Below are positions 1 through 7,209 of a stretch of DNA of 11,952 nt, piece by piece (positions within the stretch are counted from its first letter, which is position 1; every line of letters begins with the position of its first letter). This DNA is from an uncultured Alphaproteobacteria bacterium (lineage in GTDB: Bacteria > Pseudomonadota > Alphaproteobacteria > RF32 > CAG-239), in NCBI GenBank assembly GCA_944391355.1, contig CALXTG010000020.1, positions 1 through 11,952 of the forward strand. The letters are read 5' to 3'. The notes under the pieces were generated by a model. The model saw nothing but the letters and a program-made list of their open reading frames with translations, made no database searches and was not told the DNA's origin. Made by a program: the position numbers and the translations under genes.

Positions 1-425
1 AAAGCCAGCAGGGCTACCTGCCAGTTGGTGACAAGGATAAAACCGAAAGTCGAGGCGACGCCTTTGCCGCCTTTAAATTTCAACCAGACCGGAAAATTAT
101 GACCGAGGATACCGCAGGTACCTGCAATCAGTTCGCCGAGGATGTTGGCGGCGGTGGGGTTGCCGAAGAAAAACATTTCCCGGGCCGGAACCAGTTTGAA
201 AGCGATCCAGGCAGCCAGAGCGGCTTTGGACGCATCAAGAACAACGGTCAGAAGCGCCAGATCTTTGCGTCCGGTGCGCAAAACGTTGGTGGCGCCGATA
301 TTGCCAGAACCGATTTTGCGGATATCGCCGTAACCTGCCAGCCGGGTCAGAACCAGGCCGAAAGGAATAGAACCCAAAAGGTAGCCGCCGAGCGCGCAGA
401 GCAGAAAAGTAAGTCCGATTGTCAT
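1..425 (-). CDS. plsY: Glycerol-3-phosphate acyltransferase PlsY, 5' part, cut by the left edge
   Basis: PlsY is an inner-membrane enzyme that transfers an acyl group from acyl-phosphate to glycerol-3-phosphate, making lysophosphatidic acid, the first step of phospholipid synthesis. Reading the minus strand from the ATG at 425 gives 141 codons with no stop before the edge; the family is usually about 200 residues, so roughly 60 C-terminal residues lie outside. The three conserved PlsY loop motifs are visible: GSIPFG (residues 18-23), GSGNIGATN (39-47, phosphate-binding type) and GHNFPVWLKFKGGKGVAS (108-125). Hydrophobic segments near residues 3-27, 55-80 and 125-141 fit the multi-pass topology. 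The start is supported by AAGGAAC five bases upstream of the ATG (431-437 on the minus strand). The gene is divergent from pyrH. Identity is secure; only the missing C-terminus is unknown. Confidence 0.95.
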   Translation of the reverse strand, partial: MTIGLTFLLCALGGYLLGSIPFGLVLTRLAGYGDIRKIGSGNIGATNVLRTGRKDLALLTVVLDASKAALAAWIAFKLVPAREMFFFGNPTAANILGELIAGTCGILGHNFPVWLKFKGGKGVASTFGFILVTNWQVALLA

Positions 426-459
426 GATACGTTCCTTAAGTAATTAGTTTAATGCCTTA

Positions 460-488
460 TTCTTATCCGAGAGAGCCTTAATTTTCAA
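460..488 (-). promoter_or_regulatory. Candidate sigma70-type promoter for plsY
   Basis: On the minus strand TTGAAA (483-488) and TAAGAA (460-465) are separated by 17 bases. The -35 is close to consensus and the -10 is weak. A start near 453 would leave a leader of about 28 bases that keeps the AAGGAAC ribosome site. This rests only on matches to the sigma70 consensus. Confidence 0.35.
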
Positions 489-551
489 TCATAATTTTTC
501 CGGCCTGTGACAAGCGGCGGTGATTTTCTGCCTAAAAGTTATAGAATCTTA

Positions 552-579
552 ATGACAAACCAAATAATCTTGTTAATAT
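552..579 (+). promoter_or_regulatory. Candidate promoter for the pyrH operon
   Basis: ATGACA (552-557) and TAATAT (574-579) are spaced 16 bases apart just upstream of pyrH, in an AT-rich stretch. Both boxes match consensus only partly. A promoter is expected here because plsY is divergent and nothing upstream can read into pyrH. The exact boxes are a guess; other AT-rich hexamers nearby could serve. Confidence 0.3.
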
Positions 580-612
580 TAGAAAAATTTTTGCAAGTAA
601 GTGGAAAAAAGC

Positions 613-1332
613 ATGAAACCGCTTTATAAAAGAATATTACTGAAACTCTCGGGCGAAGGTCTGATGGGCGATAGGGAATTCGGCATGTCGGCAGAAGTTA
701 TTGCCCGGCTGGCCGCCGAGATTAAGACCGTGCATGACAGCGGGGTTGAAATCTGTATTGTGGTTGGCGGTGGCAATATTTTTCGCGGCGCCAAAGAAGC
801 TTCCAAAGGCATGAACCGCACGGTTGCCGATCAGGTCGGGATGCTGGCGACGGTGATGAATGCGCTTTATCTGCAAAATGCGCTAGAAGCAATCGGCGTG
901 GAGACGAGAGTCCTTTCGGGGCTGAGCATTCCCAGTGTCTGCGAGCCTTATATGTATCGGCGCGCCTTGCGTCATCTGCAAAAGGGGCGGGTGGTCGTTT
1001 TTGCCGGCGGCACCGGGAATCCTTATTTTACGACAGACACCGGCGCGGCGCTCAGAGCTTCGGAAATGCAATGCGACGCTTTGCTGAAAGCAACGCAGGT
1101 GGATGGCGTTTATGACAGTGATCCCAGAGAAAACAAACAGGCGCGCAGATATAAAGCGGTCAGCTATGACGAAGTGATCGGCCGTCAGCTGAAAGTCATG
1201 GATACGGCTGCGGTGGCTCTGGCGCGCGAAAATAATATTCCGATAGTCGTTTTTGCTCAGAAAGGCGAGCATGCGCTGGCAGAAGCGGTCTGCGGAGAAG
1301 GTGAATTTACGATAATCAAACAAGAGGTATAA
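613..1332 (+). CDS. pyrH: UMP kinase PyrH
   Basis: UMP kinase phosphorylates UMP to UDP with ATP in the cytoplasm and is a hexameric, GTP/UTP-regulated member of the amino acid kinase superfamily. From the ATG at 613 the protein has 239 residues, the normal family length. Family motifs seen: KRILLKLSGE (residues 6-15, phosphate-binding), GGGNIFRG (52-59), GMLATVMN (76-83), GTGNPYFTTD (133-142) and KATQVDGVY (159-167). A GTG at 601 in the same frame would add four residues (MEKS) but has no ribosome site before it, whereas GTGGA (601-605) sits seven bases before the ATG; homologues also begin close to KPxYKRILLK, so 613 is preferred. In most alphaproteobacteria rpsB-tsf precede pyrH; here plsY is divergent instead. 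The next gene, frr, begins three bases after the stop, so the two are co-transcribed. Confidence 0.97.
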   Translation: MKPLYKRILLKLSGEGLMGDREFGMSAEVIARLAAEIKTVHDSGVEICIVVGGGNIFRGAKEASKGMNRTVADQVGMLATVMNALYLQNALEAIGVETRVLSGLSIPSVCEPYMYRRALRHLQKGRVVVFAGGTGNPYFTTDTGAALRASEMQCDALLKATQVDGVYDSDPRENKQARRYKAVSYDEVIGRQLKVMDTAAVALARENNIPIVVFAQKGEHALAEAVCGEGEFTIIKQEV

Positions 1333-1335
1333 TTT

Positions 1336-1899
1336 ATGGCAGAATTTAATCAGATTAGAGAAGACATTAAAAACCGCATGGATAAAACCTTGGAATCTTT
1401 AAAGTCAGATTTCAGCGGACTGCGCGCCGGGCGGGCACATGCCAGCCTGCTGGACGGAATTATGGTCGAATCTTACGGTTCGATGGTGCCGTTGTCGCAG
1501 GTCGGAACCATTTCGGTGCCCGATGCCCGGACTTTGTCGATCAGCGTTTGGGACAGATCTGTCGCAAAATCTGTCGAGAAAGCAATCATGGAATCGGATC
1601 TGGGGTTGAATCCGGCTTCCGACGGGCAGCTGATCCGCATTCCCATTCCGCCGCTGAGCGAAGAGCGCCGTAAAGAGCTGGTTAAAATTGCCGGGAAATA
1701 TGCCGAGCAGAATAAGGTTGCAATCCGCAATCTGCGCCGCGACGGTATCGACGGAATTAAGAAACTGAAAAAAGATAATCTTATTTCCGAAGATGAAGAA
1801 AAAAGATATGAAAACGAAATTCAGAAGATGACAGACGAATCGATTAAAAAAATCGATGAAGCTCTGGCCGGTAAAGAAAAGGATATTCTGCAGGTATAG
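1336..1899 (+). CDS. frr: Ribosome recycling factor
   Basis: RRF acts with EF-G to split the post-termination ribosome so that subunits can be reused. The product has 187 residues, against about 185 for the family. It shows the expected layout: an N-terminal helix with GLRAGRA (residues 28-34), a central beta domain (about residues 31-105) with the VPDAR and PASDGQLIRIPIPPLSEERR signatures, and a long C-terminal helical part rich in Lys/Glu (about 106-187). AGAGGT (1323-1328), overlapping the end of pyrH, is the likely ribosome site, and the gene starts three bases after pyrH stops, so translational coupling is likely. It is followed by a 90-base gap with a terminator-like hairpin before uppS. 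The pyrH-frr pairing is among the most conserved gene orders in bacteria and supports both calls. Confidence 0.97.
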   Translation: MAEFNQIREDIKNRMDKTLESLKSDFSGLRAGRAHASLLDGIMVESYGSMVPLSQVGTISVPDARTLSISVWDRSVAKSVEKAIMESDLGLNPASDGQLIRIPIPPLSEERRKELVKIAGKYAEQNKVAIRNLRRDGIDGIKKLKKDNLISEDEEKRYENEIQKMTDESIKKIDEALAGKEKDILQV

Positions 1900-1914
1900 T
1901 CGGGGGCAGATTTT

Positions 1915-1953
1915 CGGGCGGCGGCTGTTTGAGGCCGCTTTGTCCCGTTTTTT
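1915..1953 (+). terminator. Terminator-like hairpin between frr and uppS
   Basis: A two-part stem is visible: outer CGGG (1915-1918) with CCCG (1944-1947), and inner GCGGC (1921-1925) with GCCGC (1934-1938), separated by an internal loop and followed directly by six T (1948-1953). This is the form of an intrinsic terminator, though the internal loop makes it imperfect. It lies inside an otherwise tight operon, so it may act as a partial terminator that lowers expression of uppS and downstream genes relative to pyrH-frr. Confidence 0.5.
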
Positions 1954-1989
1954 ACTTGGACGCAATATAACCGGAATAACGAATCTTAA

Positions 1990-2703
1990 ATGACAAGCGA
2001 AGCAAAAAATACCCTCAGGCATATTGCCATTATCATGGACGGGAACGGACGCTGGGCAACGAAAAAAGGACTGCCGCGGTCGGCCGGACATAAAAAAGGC
2101 GCCGAGGCGGTTAAGGCCGTGACCCGTGCTGCCGGCGAACTGGGGATTGAATATCTGACCCTTTATGCTTTTTCAACCGAAAACTGGCAGCGCAGCCCCG
2201 AGGAAGTCAACACCTTGATGGATCTGCTGCGTGACTATCTGAAAAGTGATTTGAAAGAAGTTCAGGACAACGGCGTGCGAATCCGTTTTATCGGTGAACG
2301 CGATATGCTGGCTCCCGATATTGTCGAGAACATGAAAAAGCTTGAAGCCGAAACGGCCGGCAATATGAAAATGACTTTGTGCATCGCTTTGAGTTACGGG
2401 TCGCGTCATGAGATTGTAAATGCGGCGCGTAAAATCGCAATGCTGGCAAAAAGAGGTGATATCTTGCCGGAAGATGTTGATATCAAAATGTTTTCTGATA
2501 TGCTCTACACCAAAGATATTCCCGATCCCGATCTGGTTATCCGCAGCAGCGGCGAGCAGCGGGTCAGTAATTATCTGCTCTGGCAGATTGCTTATTCGGA
2601 GCTTTATTTCAGTCCGGTTTTATGGCCCGATTTTGATAAGGAAACCTTAGAAGCTATTATTAAAGATTTTAACCGCAGGGAGAGAAGATATGGAAAAGCC
2701 TAA
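1990..2703 (+). CDS. uppS: Undecaprenyl (polyprenyl) diphosphate synthase
   Basis: This cis-prenyltransferase condenses isopentenyl diphosphate onto farnesyl diphosphate to make the C55 carrier used for peptidoglycan and O-antigen assembly. The 237-residue product has the complete family signature: IAIIMDGNGRWA (residues 12-23), with the catalytic Asp at 17; FSTENWQRS (61-69); and the C-terminal IRSSGEQRVSNYLLWQ (184-199) with AYSEL following, which binds the pyrophosphate of isopentenyl diphosphate. The start at 1990 places the catalytic motif at the usual distance from the N-terminus; the upstream ribosome site is weak (CGGAA at 1972-1976, quite far upstream). The gene overlaps the next one, cdsA, by 14 bases in a different frame. 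No dxr or ispG-type isoprenoid gene lies next to it here. Confidence 0.96.
   Translation: MTSEAKNTLRHIAIIMDGNGRWATKKGLPRSAGHKKGAEAVKAVTRAAGELGIEYLTLYAFSTENWQRSPEEVNTLMDLLRDYLKSDLKEVQDNGVRIRFIGERDMLAPDIVENMKKLEAETAGNMKMTLCIALSYGSRHEIVNAARKIAMLAKRGDILPEDVDIKMFSDMLYTKDIPDPDLVIRSSGEQRVSNYLLWQIAYSELYFSPVLWPDFDKETLEAIIKDFNRRERRYGKA
2677..2684 (+). promoter_or_regulatory. Ribosome binding site of cdsA inside the uppS coding region
   Basis: AGGGAGAG lies five bases before the ATG at 2690, within the last codons of uppS. It decides the start at 2690 over the in-frame ATG at 2705 and implies that cdsA translation is coupled to uppS. Confidence 0.65.
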
Positions 2704-3487
2704 AATGAACGGAATTATTAAAAGGATTGTTACGGCGCTGGTTCTGGTGCCGCTGACAGTCGGTGTCTTATATATCGGCTCTCCGCTGATTAATATCTTT
2801 GCAATGATTGTCGGCGGAATTCTGGCCTGGGAATGGACAACCATGGTCAGCAACAAACGTCCGGCGTTTTTTGCGGTTTGTTATTCGCTGCCGATGGCTT
2901 TGGCCGTGTTTCTGCTGCCTTCCTGCTGGCTGTTGTCGGTTGTTCTCGGCGCGATGATGCTGATTACTCTCAAAACCAAGGAGGAAAAATATAAAAATCT
3001 GCTGGTGCTCGGCGTTCCTTATATTGCGCTGGGAATCGGGTCGGTTGTTTGGCTGTACAGTATTGTCGGTTATCAGGGAACTTTGTGGTTTTTGTTAATG
3101 GTTTGGTCGGTCGATATCGGCGGCTATGTGGTGGGAACCAATCTGAAAGGGCCGAAACTGGCACCGAAAATCAGCCCCAATAAAACCTGGTCGGGACTGG
3201 TCGGCGGCATGCTGCTGGCCGCACTGGTAAGCTGTGCGACGGCTTATTGCTTCGGGGTTCGCGGCGGTTTTGGTTTCTATATGCTGTACGGAGCAGCTGT
3301 CGCTTTGGTTGCCCAGATGGGCGATCTGCTTGAATCCGCGGTTAAGAGACATCTGGGAATTAAAGATTCCAGCAATTTAATTCCCGGTCACGGCGGAATG
3401 TTTGACCGTATCGACGGCGTGTTGGTAGCCGCACCGGTTTTGGTGCTGTTTATCTTCCTGGTCGGCTGGTGGCAATATAATTTTTAG
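2690..3487 (+). CDS. cdsA: Phosphatidate cytidylyltransferase (CDP-diglyceride synthase)
   Basis: CdsA converts phosphatidic acid and CTP to CDP-diacylglycerol, the branch-point precursor of all phospholipid head groups, in the inner membrane. The product has 265 residues, typical for the family, with many hydrophobic helices (for example residues 11-50, 58-95, 104-126, 130-149, 168-188, 196-214 and 243-262). The family signature is intact at residues 216-242: S-A-V-K-R, then K-D (225-226), then PGHGGMFDRID (232-242), which supplies the metal- and CTP-binding residues. KISPNKTWSG (160-169) is a second conserved patch. The start at 2690 has a good ribosome site. The stop is followed after 12 bases by rseP; in most alphaproteobacteria dxr sits at this junction. 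Confidence 0.96.
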   Translation: MEKPKMNGIIKRIVTALVLVPLTVGVLYIGSPLINIFAMIVGGILAWEWTTMVSNKRPAFFAVCYSLPMALAVFLLPSCWLLSVVLGAMMLITLKTKEEKYKNLLVLGVPYIALGIGSVVWLYSIVGYQGTLWFLLMVWSVDIGGYVVGTNLKGPKLAPKISPNKTWSGLVGGMLLAALVSCATAYCFGVRGGFGFYMLYGAAVALVAQMGDLLESAVKRHLGIKDSSNLIPGHGGMFDRIDGVLVAAPVLVLFIFLVGWWQYNF

Positions 3488-3499
3488 AAAGCAATAATA

Positions 3500-4630
3500 A
3501 TGGATTGGCTGATTAATGCGCTTTATTATGTGATTCCTTTCATCATACTGCTGGGAATCCTGGTCTTTGTTCATGAACTGGGGCATTTTCTGGTTGCCCG
3601 TTTTTGCGGCGTGAAGGTTGAAGAATTTTCCATTGGTTTCGGAAAAGAGCTGTGGGGCCGCACCGATAAAAAGGGAACCCACTGGAAAATTGCCGCCGTA
3701 CCTTTAGGCGGATACTGCCGTTTTCTCGGAGACGGGGACGAAACCAGCTCTACGAGCGGGGAAGTTGAAAAACTCAGCGAAGAAGATAAGAAGAAAGCTT
3801 TTCCGTTTCAGCCGGCCTGGAAAAAGCTGGCAATCGTTCTGGCCGGGCCGGGAGCCAATTATCTGTTTGCAATCATTATTTTTGCTTCAATCTTTTTCTT
3901 TCTGGGAAAAATTACTTTTCCGCCGGTCGTTGGTGAAGTTATTGCCGGCGGTGCGGCGGATAAGGCCGGCTTGCAAGTTAATGACCGGATTTTGACCGTA
4001 AACGGCCGTGAGGTTCACAGTTTCGATGAAGTCAGCCGAGAGGTTGATATGACGGTTACGGAAAATGTTCATCTGACTTTGAAACGCGGCGATAAAGACC
4101 TGACTTTGACGGTTCCTTTGGGCGTGACGGAGATTGAAGCTCCCAACGGCGTTAAAATCAAAAAGAAAATGATGGGTATCCGTTCGGTTAATGTTATTGA
4201 AGTTAACAAAGAAAAAATTTCCCTGCCGCGGGCTTTTGCCGATGCCGCCGTCGAAAGCTGGCGGATTACGGAGCTGACGCTGCGCGGGGTCGGCCAGATG
4301 ATCAGCGGTCAGAGAGGCGCTGATGATTTGGGCGGAATTATCCGTATTGCCGAAATGTCGGGAGATATTTCCAAGCAAAGCGGTGCGATTGATTTTATGG
4401 TCTTTATGGCTCTGCTGTCAATCAATCTCGGACTGATTAACCTGTTTCCCATTCCGCTGCTCGACGGCGGCCATGTCGTGATTTATCTGGTTGAAATGGC
4501 AACAGGCAAAGAACTGAATGAAAAAATTAAAGACGTTATGTTCAAATTCGGTTTGGGCATTTTGGTTGCTTTAATGCTTTTTGCGACTTGGAATGATGTA
4601 CTGCGTTTATTTCACAGATGGTTTTCTTGA
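3500..4630 (+). CDS. rseP: Site-2 intramembrane metalloprotease RseP
   Basis: RseP is an inner-membrane zinc protease that cleaves transmembrane anti-sigma factors and remnant signal peptides during envelope stress. The 376-residue protein has the HExxH zinc site as HELGH (residues 25-29) in the first membrane segment, the third zinc ligand region LLDGGH (320-325, Asp 322) in a late segment, a membrane helix after LAGPGANYLFA (114-124), and a single PDZ domain (about 143-208, starting VVGEVIAGGAADKAGL). E. coli RseP has two PDZ domains and about 450 residues; alphaproteobacterial members are often shorter with one PDZ, so this length is not a truncation. A final hydrophobic stretch spans about 348-363. 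It starts 12 bases after cdsA with only a weak ribosome site, suggesting dependence on upstream translation. bamA follows after 34 bases. I see no anti-sigma substrate gene in the window. Confidence 0.95.
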   Translation: MDWLINALYYVIPFIILLGILVFVHELGHFLVARFCGVKVEEFSIGFGKELWGRTDKKGTHWKIAAVPLGGYCRFLGDGDETSSTSGEVEKLSEEDKKKAFPFQPAWKKLAIVLAGPGANYLFAIIIFASIFFFLGKITFPPVVGEVIAGGAADKAGLQVNDRILTVNGREVHSFDEVSREVDMTVTENVHLTLKRGDKDLTLTVPLGVTEIEAPNGVKIKKKMMGIRSVNVIEVNKEKISLPRAFADAAVESWRITELTLRGVGQMISGQRGADDLGGIIRIAEMSGDISKQSGAIDFMVFMALLSINLGLINLFPIPLLDGGHVVIYLVEMATGKELNEKIKDVMFKFGLGILVALMLFATWNDVLRLFHRWFS

Positions 4631-4664
4631 TGAAATCGTCTTTTGAAGGAAGGATTTAGCTGCG

Positions 4665-6926
4665 ATGAAAAAATTGGGTTTGTTAACATTTGCCGCCGTT
4701 GTGCTGATGGCCGCCAATGTCAGAGCTGCCGCCGTTTATGTTCGGGATATCAAAGTAGAAGGGCTGGAAAGAGTTGAGCCGGAAACGGTGATGTCCTATA
4801 TTGATATCCAGAGAAATAAAACCGTTTCTCAGGACAGACTCGATGAAGCTTTGAAACAGTTATACGCAACCGGTTTGTTTACCGATGTTGTGTTTAACTT
4901 TAAAAGCGACGGGCTGCTGACAATTAAAGTGGTTGAGAATCCGATTATTAACAAACGGGTTTTTGACGGCAATAACAAAGTTGACGATTCAATTTTAGAA
5001 TCGGAAGTTCAGCTGGCGCCGCGGGCGATTTATTCCCGTTCCAAAGTTCAGGAAGACGTGCAGCGTATTCTGGAAGTTTACAAACGCAGCGGACGTTATG
5101 CCGCGGTAGTTGAACCTAAAATTATTAAGCGCGATCAGAATCGGGTGGATTTGGTATATGAAATCAATGAGGGGCCGATTGCGACGATTAATAAAGTTAA
5201 TTTTGTCGGCAACCGGCATTATTCCGACGATGATCTTCAGGAAGAGATTATGAGTAAGGAAAGCCGCTGGTACCGGATTTTTTCTTCGGCGGAAAATTAT
5301 GATCCCGAAAAGACTAATTATGATAAAGAAATGCTGCGCCGTTTTTATTTGAAACGCGGTTATGCCGATTTTCGCGTGGTTTCGGCCATTGCCGAGCTGA
5401 GTCCGGATAAAAAATCTTTTGTTCTGACTTTTGTTTTGGATGAAGGCAAACGTTATAAGGTCAGCGATATTGAGATTGTATCGGAGATCGCCGAGGTTGA
5501 TGTGGCGCCGATGTATGAGGAAGTTTTGTTCGAAAAAGGCGATTGGTATAATGCCGAACTGGCTGACAAAACCGTTACGGCTTTGACTGAAGAACTGGGC
5601 AAAAAAGGTTTTGCTTTTGTCGCTGTAATTCCGGTTTTGGAAAAGGATACGCAAACCGGCGAAATCAAAATTAAGTTTGAGATTAAAGAAGGCGATCGTA
5701 TCTTTGTTAACCGTATTAATATCAGCGGCAATACCCGGACCCGCGATGAGGTTATCCGCCGTGAGTTCCGTATTGAAGAAGGCGATGCCTTTAATGCGTC
5801 CAAGCTTAAGGCATCCCGTCGCAATGTCGAAAATCTGAACTATTTCAGCAAAGTTGATATTCAGACGGATCCGCAGGACGAAAACAAGGCTGACGTTAAT
5901 GTTAATGTTGAAGAAAAATCAACCGGTTATTTCAATGTCGGGGTCGGTTATTCGACGGTTAACGGTGCCTTGATCCGGGCCGGCGTTACCGAAAATAACT
6001 TCCAAGGGCGCGGTCAGCAGCTGGGATTGGATGTCGCGGTTTCGCAGCGGACATCGGAATATCAGGCCAGCTTTACCGAACCCTATTTTATGGGACGCCG
6101 TCTGGCTGCCGGTGTAGATGTCTTCCGCACCGATACTGATTATCAGGATGAGGGGTCTTATGATGAAGAAACAACCGGCGGACGTCTGCGTCTGGGATGG
6201 AATTATACCGATGACTTCTCTCAATATCTGCGTTATACGCTGAAAAAAGACAAAATCAGCAATGTTGACCGTGATGCTTCTTATTATATTAAGGAAGAAG
6301 CCGGAAGTTATACCGGTTCGGTTATCGGGCAGACGGTTGTTTATGACAAGCGTGACAGCGCGATTAACCCCAAAGAAGGTTACTATTTGTCTTTCGGAAA
6401 TGACGTGGCCGGTCTCGGCGGTGACGAAAAATATTTGAAGTTTGACGGTAAGGCCTACAAATATTATACGCTGGCTGACTACTATACCTTCAAATTCTTT
6501 GTCAATGCCGGTTATATTGTCGGTTATAACGGTAAAGATGTCCGCTTATCGAATCGTTATTATCTCGGCGGTTCGACGTTGCGCGGTTTTGAAACGGCCG
6601 GTATCGGTGCCCGTGATAAATTTACCAAAGATGCGCTGGGCGGTAACTGGATGGTTTATTCCGGTGCGGAGATGACTTTCCCGATCGGTTTGGATGAGCT
6701 GGGAATTAAAGGCCGTACTTTTGTTGATATGGGTATGCTCGGCAAGCCTGACAATATTGACGAACGCTATGTTGATTATTCGTCTTCGCCGCGTGTTGCA
6801 GCCGGTTTCGGTTTCCAATGGCCGTCTCCGATGGCACAAATTGACATGGACATGGGTTTCCCGATTGTTAAAGAGAAATATGACGAGACGGAGGTATTTC
6901 GTTTGAACTTCGGTACCCGGTTATAA
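4665..6926 (+). CDS. bamA: Outer membrane protein assembly factor BamA (Omp85 family)
   Basis: BamA is the barrel of the BAM complex that folds and inserts outer-membrane proteins. The 753-residue precursor starts with a signal peptide (residues 1-22; hydrophobic core LGLLTFAAVVLMAA, then a VRA/A-type signal peptidase I site). Five POTRA domains follow at roughly 24-91, 92-169, 172-261, 264-342 and 345-418, then a 16-strand barrel from about 420 to the end. The conserved loop-6 motif is LRGF (639-642), the version of the VRGF/Y motif that locks into the barrel. A strong ribosome site, GAAGGAAGGA (4645-4654), precedes the ATG. Odd points: the protein ends FGTRL, not with the terminal aromatic residue usual for this family, and its TAA stop overlaps the terminal repeat of a palindromic element. 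No skp/ompH gene follows, although it usually does in this cluster. Confidence 0.97.
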   Translation: MKKLGLLTFAAVVLMAANVRAAAVYVRDIKVEGLERVEPETVMSYIDIQRNKTVSQDRLDEALKQLYATGLFTDVVFNFKSDGLLTIKVVENPIINKRVFDGNNKVDDSILESEVQLAPRAIYSRSKVQEDVQRILEVYKRSGRYAAVVEPKIIKRDQNRVDLVYEINEGPIATINKVNFVGNRHYSDDDLQEEIMSKESRWYRIFSSAENYDPEKTNYDKEMLRRFYLKRGYADFRVVSAIAELSPDKKSFVLTFVLDEGKRYKVSDIEIVSEIAEVDVAPMYEEVLFEKGDWYNAELADKTVTALTEELGKKGFAFVAVIPVLEKDTQTGEIKIKFEIKEGDRIFVNRINISGNTRTRDEVIRREFRIEEGDAFNASKLKASRRNVENLNYFSKVDIQTDPQDENKADVNVNVEEKSTGYFNVGVGYSTVNGALIRAGVTENNFQGRGQQLGLDVAVSQRTSEYQASFTEPYFMGRRLAAGVDVFRTDTDYQDEGSYDEETTGGRLRLGWNYTDDFSQYLRYTLKKDKISNVDRDASYYIKEEAGSYTGSVIGQTVVYDKRDSAINPKEGYYLSFGNDVAGLGGDEKYLKFDGKAYKYYTLADYYTFKFFVNAGYIVGYNGKDVRLSNRYYLGGSTLRGFETAGIGARDKFTKDALGGNWMVYSGAEMTFPIGLDELGIKGRTFVDMGMLGKPDNIDERYVDYSSSPRVAAGFGFQWPSPMAQIDMDMGFPIVKEKYDETEVFRLNFGTRL

Positions 6927-7048
6927 AAGATGCCCGGTGGACACCTGATACAGAAACTGCGGGATAAAATTTTTAGTCACCTACTAATTTGTAGGCTCAA
7001 AAAATTTTCCCCTGGTTTCTTATCATTTGTCTCACCGCTCATCTTTTA
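6924..7048 (+). repeat. MITE-like imperfect palindrome, copy 1 (125 bp)
   Basis: The element begins TAAAAGATG (6924-6932) and ends CATCTTTTA (7040-7048), exact inverted repeats. The two ~55-base arms pair along nearly their whole length with small mismatches: GATACAGAAAC is opposed by GTTTCTTATC, AAAATTTTT by AAAAAATTTT, and the centre is a perfect hairpin, CCTAC (6980-6984) with GTAGG (6991-6995) around a six-base loop. The centre of the hairpin coincides with the midpoint of the element. No coding sequence is seen. Its first three bases are the bamA stop codon. The layout (short, palindromic, TA at both ends) resembles small non-autonomous elements such as the Correia or ERIC families, but I do not recognise the sequence as either. 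Confidence 0.75.
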
Positions 7049-7170
7049 AAAGATGCATAATGGGTAACTAATACAGAAATTACAGGTCGGAGAAATGCTC
7101 ACGTACTACTATGTATGCTCCGCTTTCTCCGCCTTTATTTCTTATTATTTACCTCATTCTCCATCTTTTA
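7047..7170 (+). repeat. MITE-like imperfect palindrome, copy 2 (124 bp)
   Basis: Same plan and orientation as copy 1, which it abuts while sharing the TA at 7047-7048. It begins TAAAAGATG (7047-7055) and ends CATCTTTTA (7162-7170). Arms pair over about 50 bases, including CGGAGAAA (7088-7095) with TTTCTCCG (7124-7131); the centre is CGTAC (7102-7106) with GTATG (7113-7117), which closes with one G-U pair in RNA. Only the termini and an ATACAGAAA block are shared with copy 1; the inner arms differ yet still pair. The junction of the two copies forms a perfect 16-base palindrome, CATCTTTTAAAAGATG (7040-7055). Confidence 0.75.
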
Positions 7171-7182
7171 TGGGAAAATAGG

Positions 7183-7209
7183 TTGCTCATCTTTTAAAAG
7201 ATGTATAAT
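7183..7209 (+). promoter_or_regulatory. Candidate lpxD promoter inside the element remnant
   Basis: A perfect TATAAT (7204-7209) lies within the partial third element. The -35 is poor: TTGCTC (7183-7188) at a 15-base spacing is the best match. Transcription would begin near 7216, giving a leader of about 57 bases before lpxD. The corresponding sequence in copy 2 is CATAAT (7056-7061), so one base change made the consensus box. Confidence 0.4.

Noticed and set aside
99..443. Plus-strand open frame of 114 codons near the left edge
   Set aside because: It is the antisense of plsY, whose minus-strand translation has all the family motifs; the plus-strand product is low in complexity and matches nothing I know.
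601..612. GTG start four codons upstream of the chosen pyrH start
   Set aside because: No ribosome site precedes it and the extra residues MEKS are not conserved; the ATG at 613 has a GTGGA at a suitable distance.
1405..2091. Minus-strand open frame of 228 codons across frr and uppS
   Set aside because: It runs across two well-supported genes and the terminator hairpin between them, with an implausible Phe/Arg-rich product.
3500..4630. RseP as a truncated protein lacking a PDZ domain
   Set aside because: Although shorter than the E. coli protein, both zinc motifs and the C-terminal membrane segment are present; the single-PDZ form is common in alphaproteobacteria.
4995..5654. Minus-strand open frame of 219 codons inside bamA
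   Set aside because: Antisense to the POTRA region of bamA; no motif and no ribosome site.
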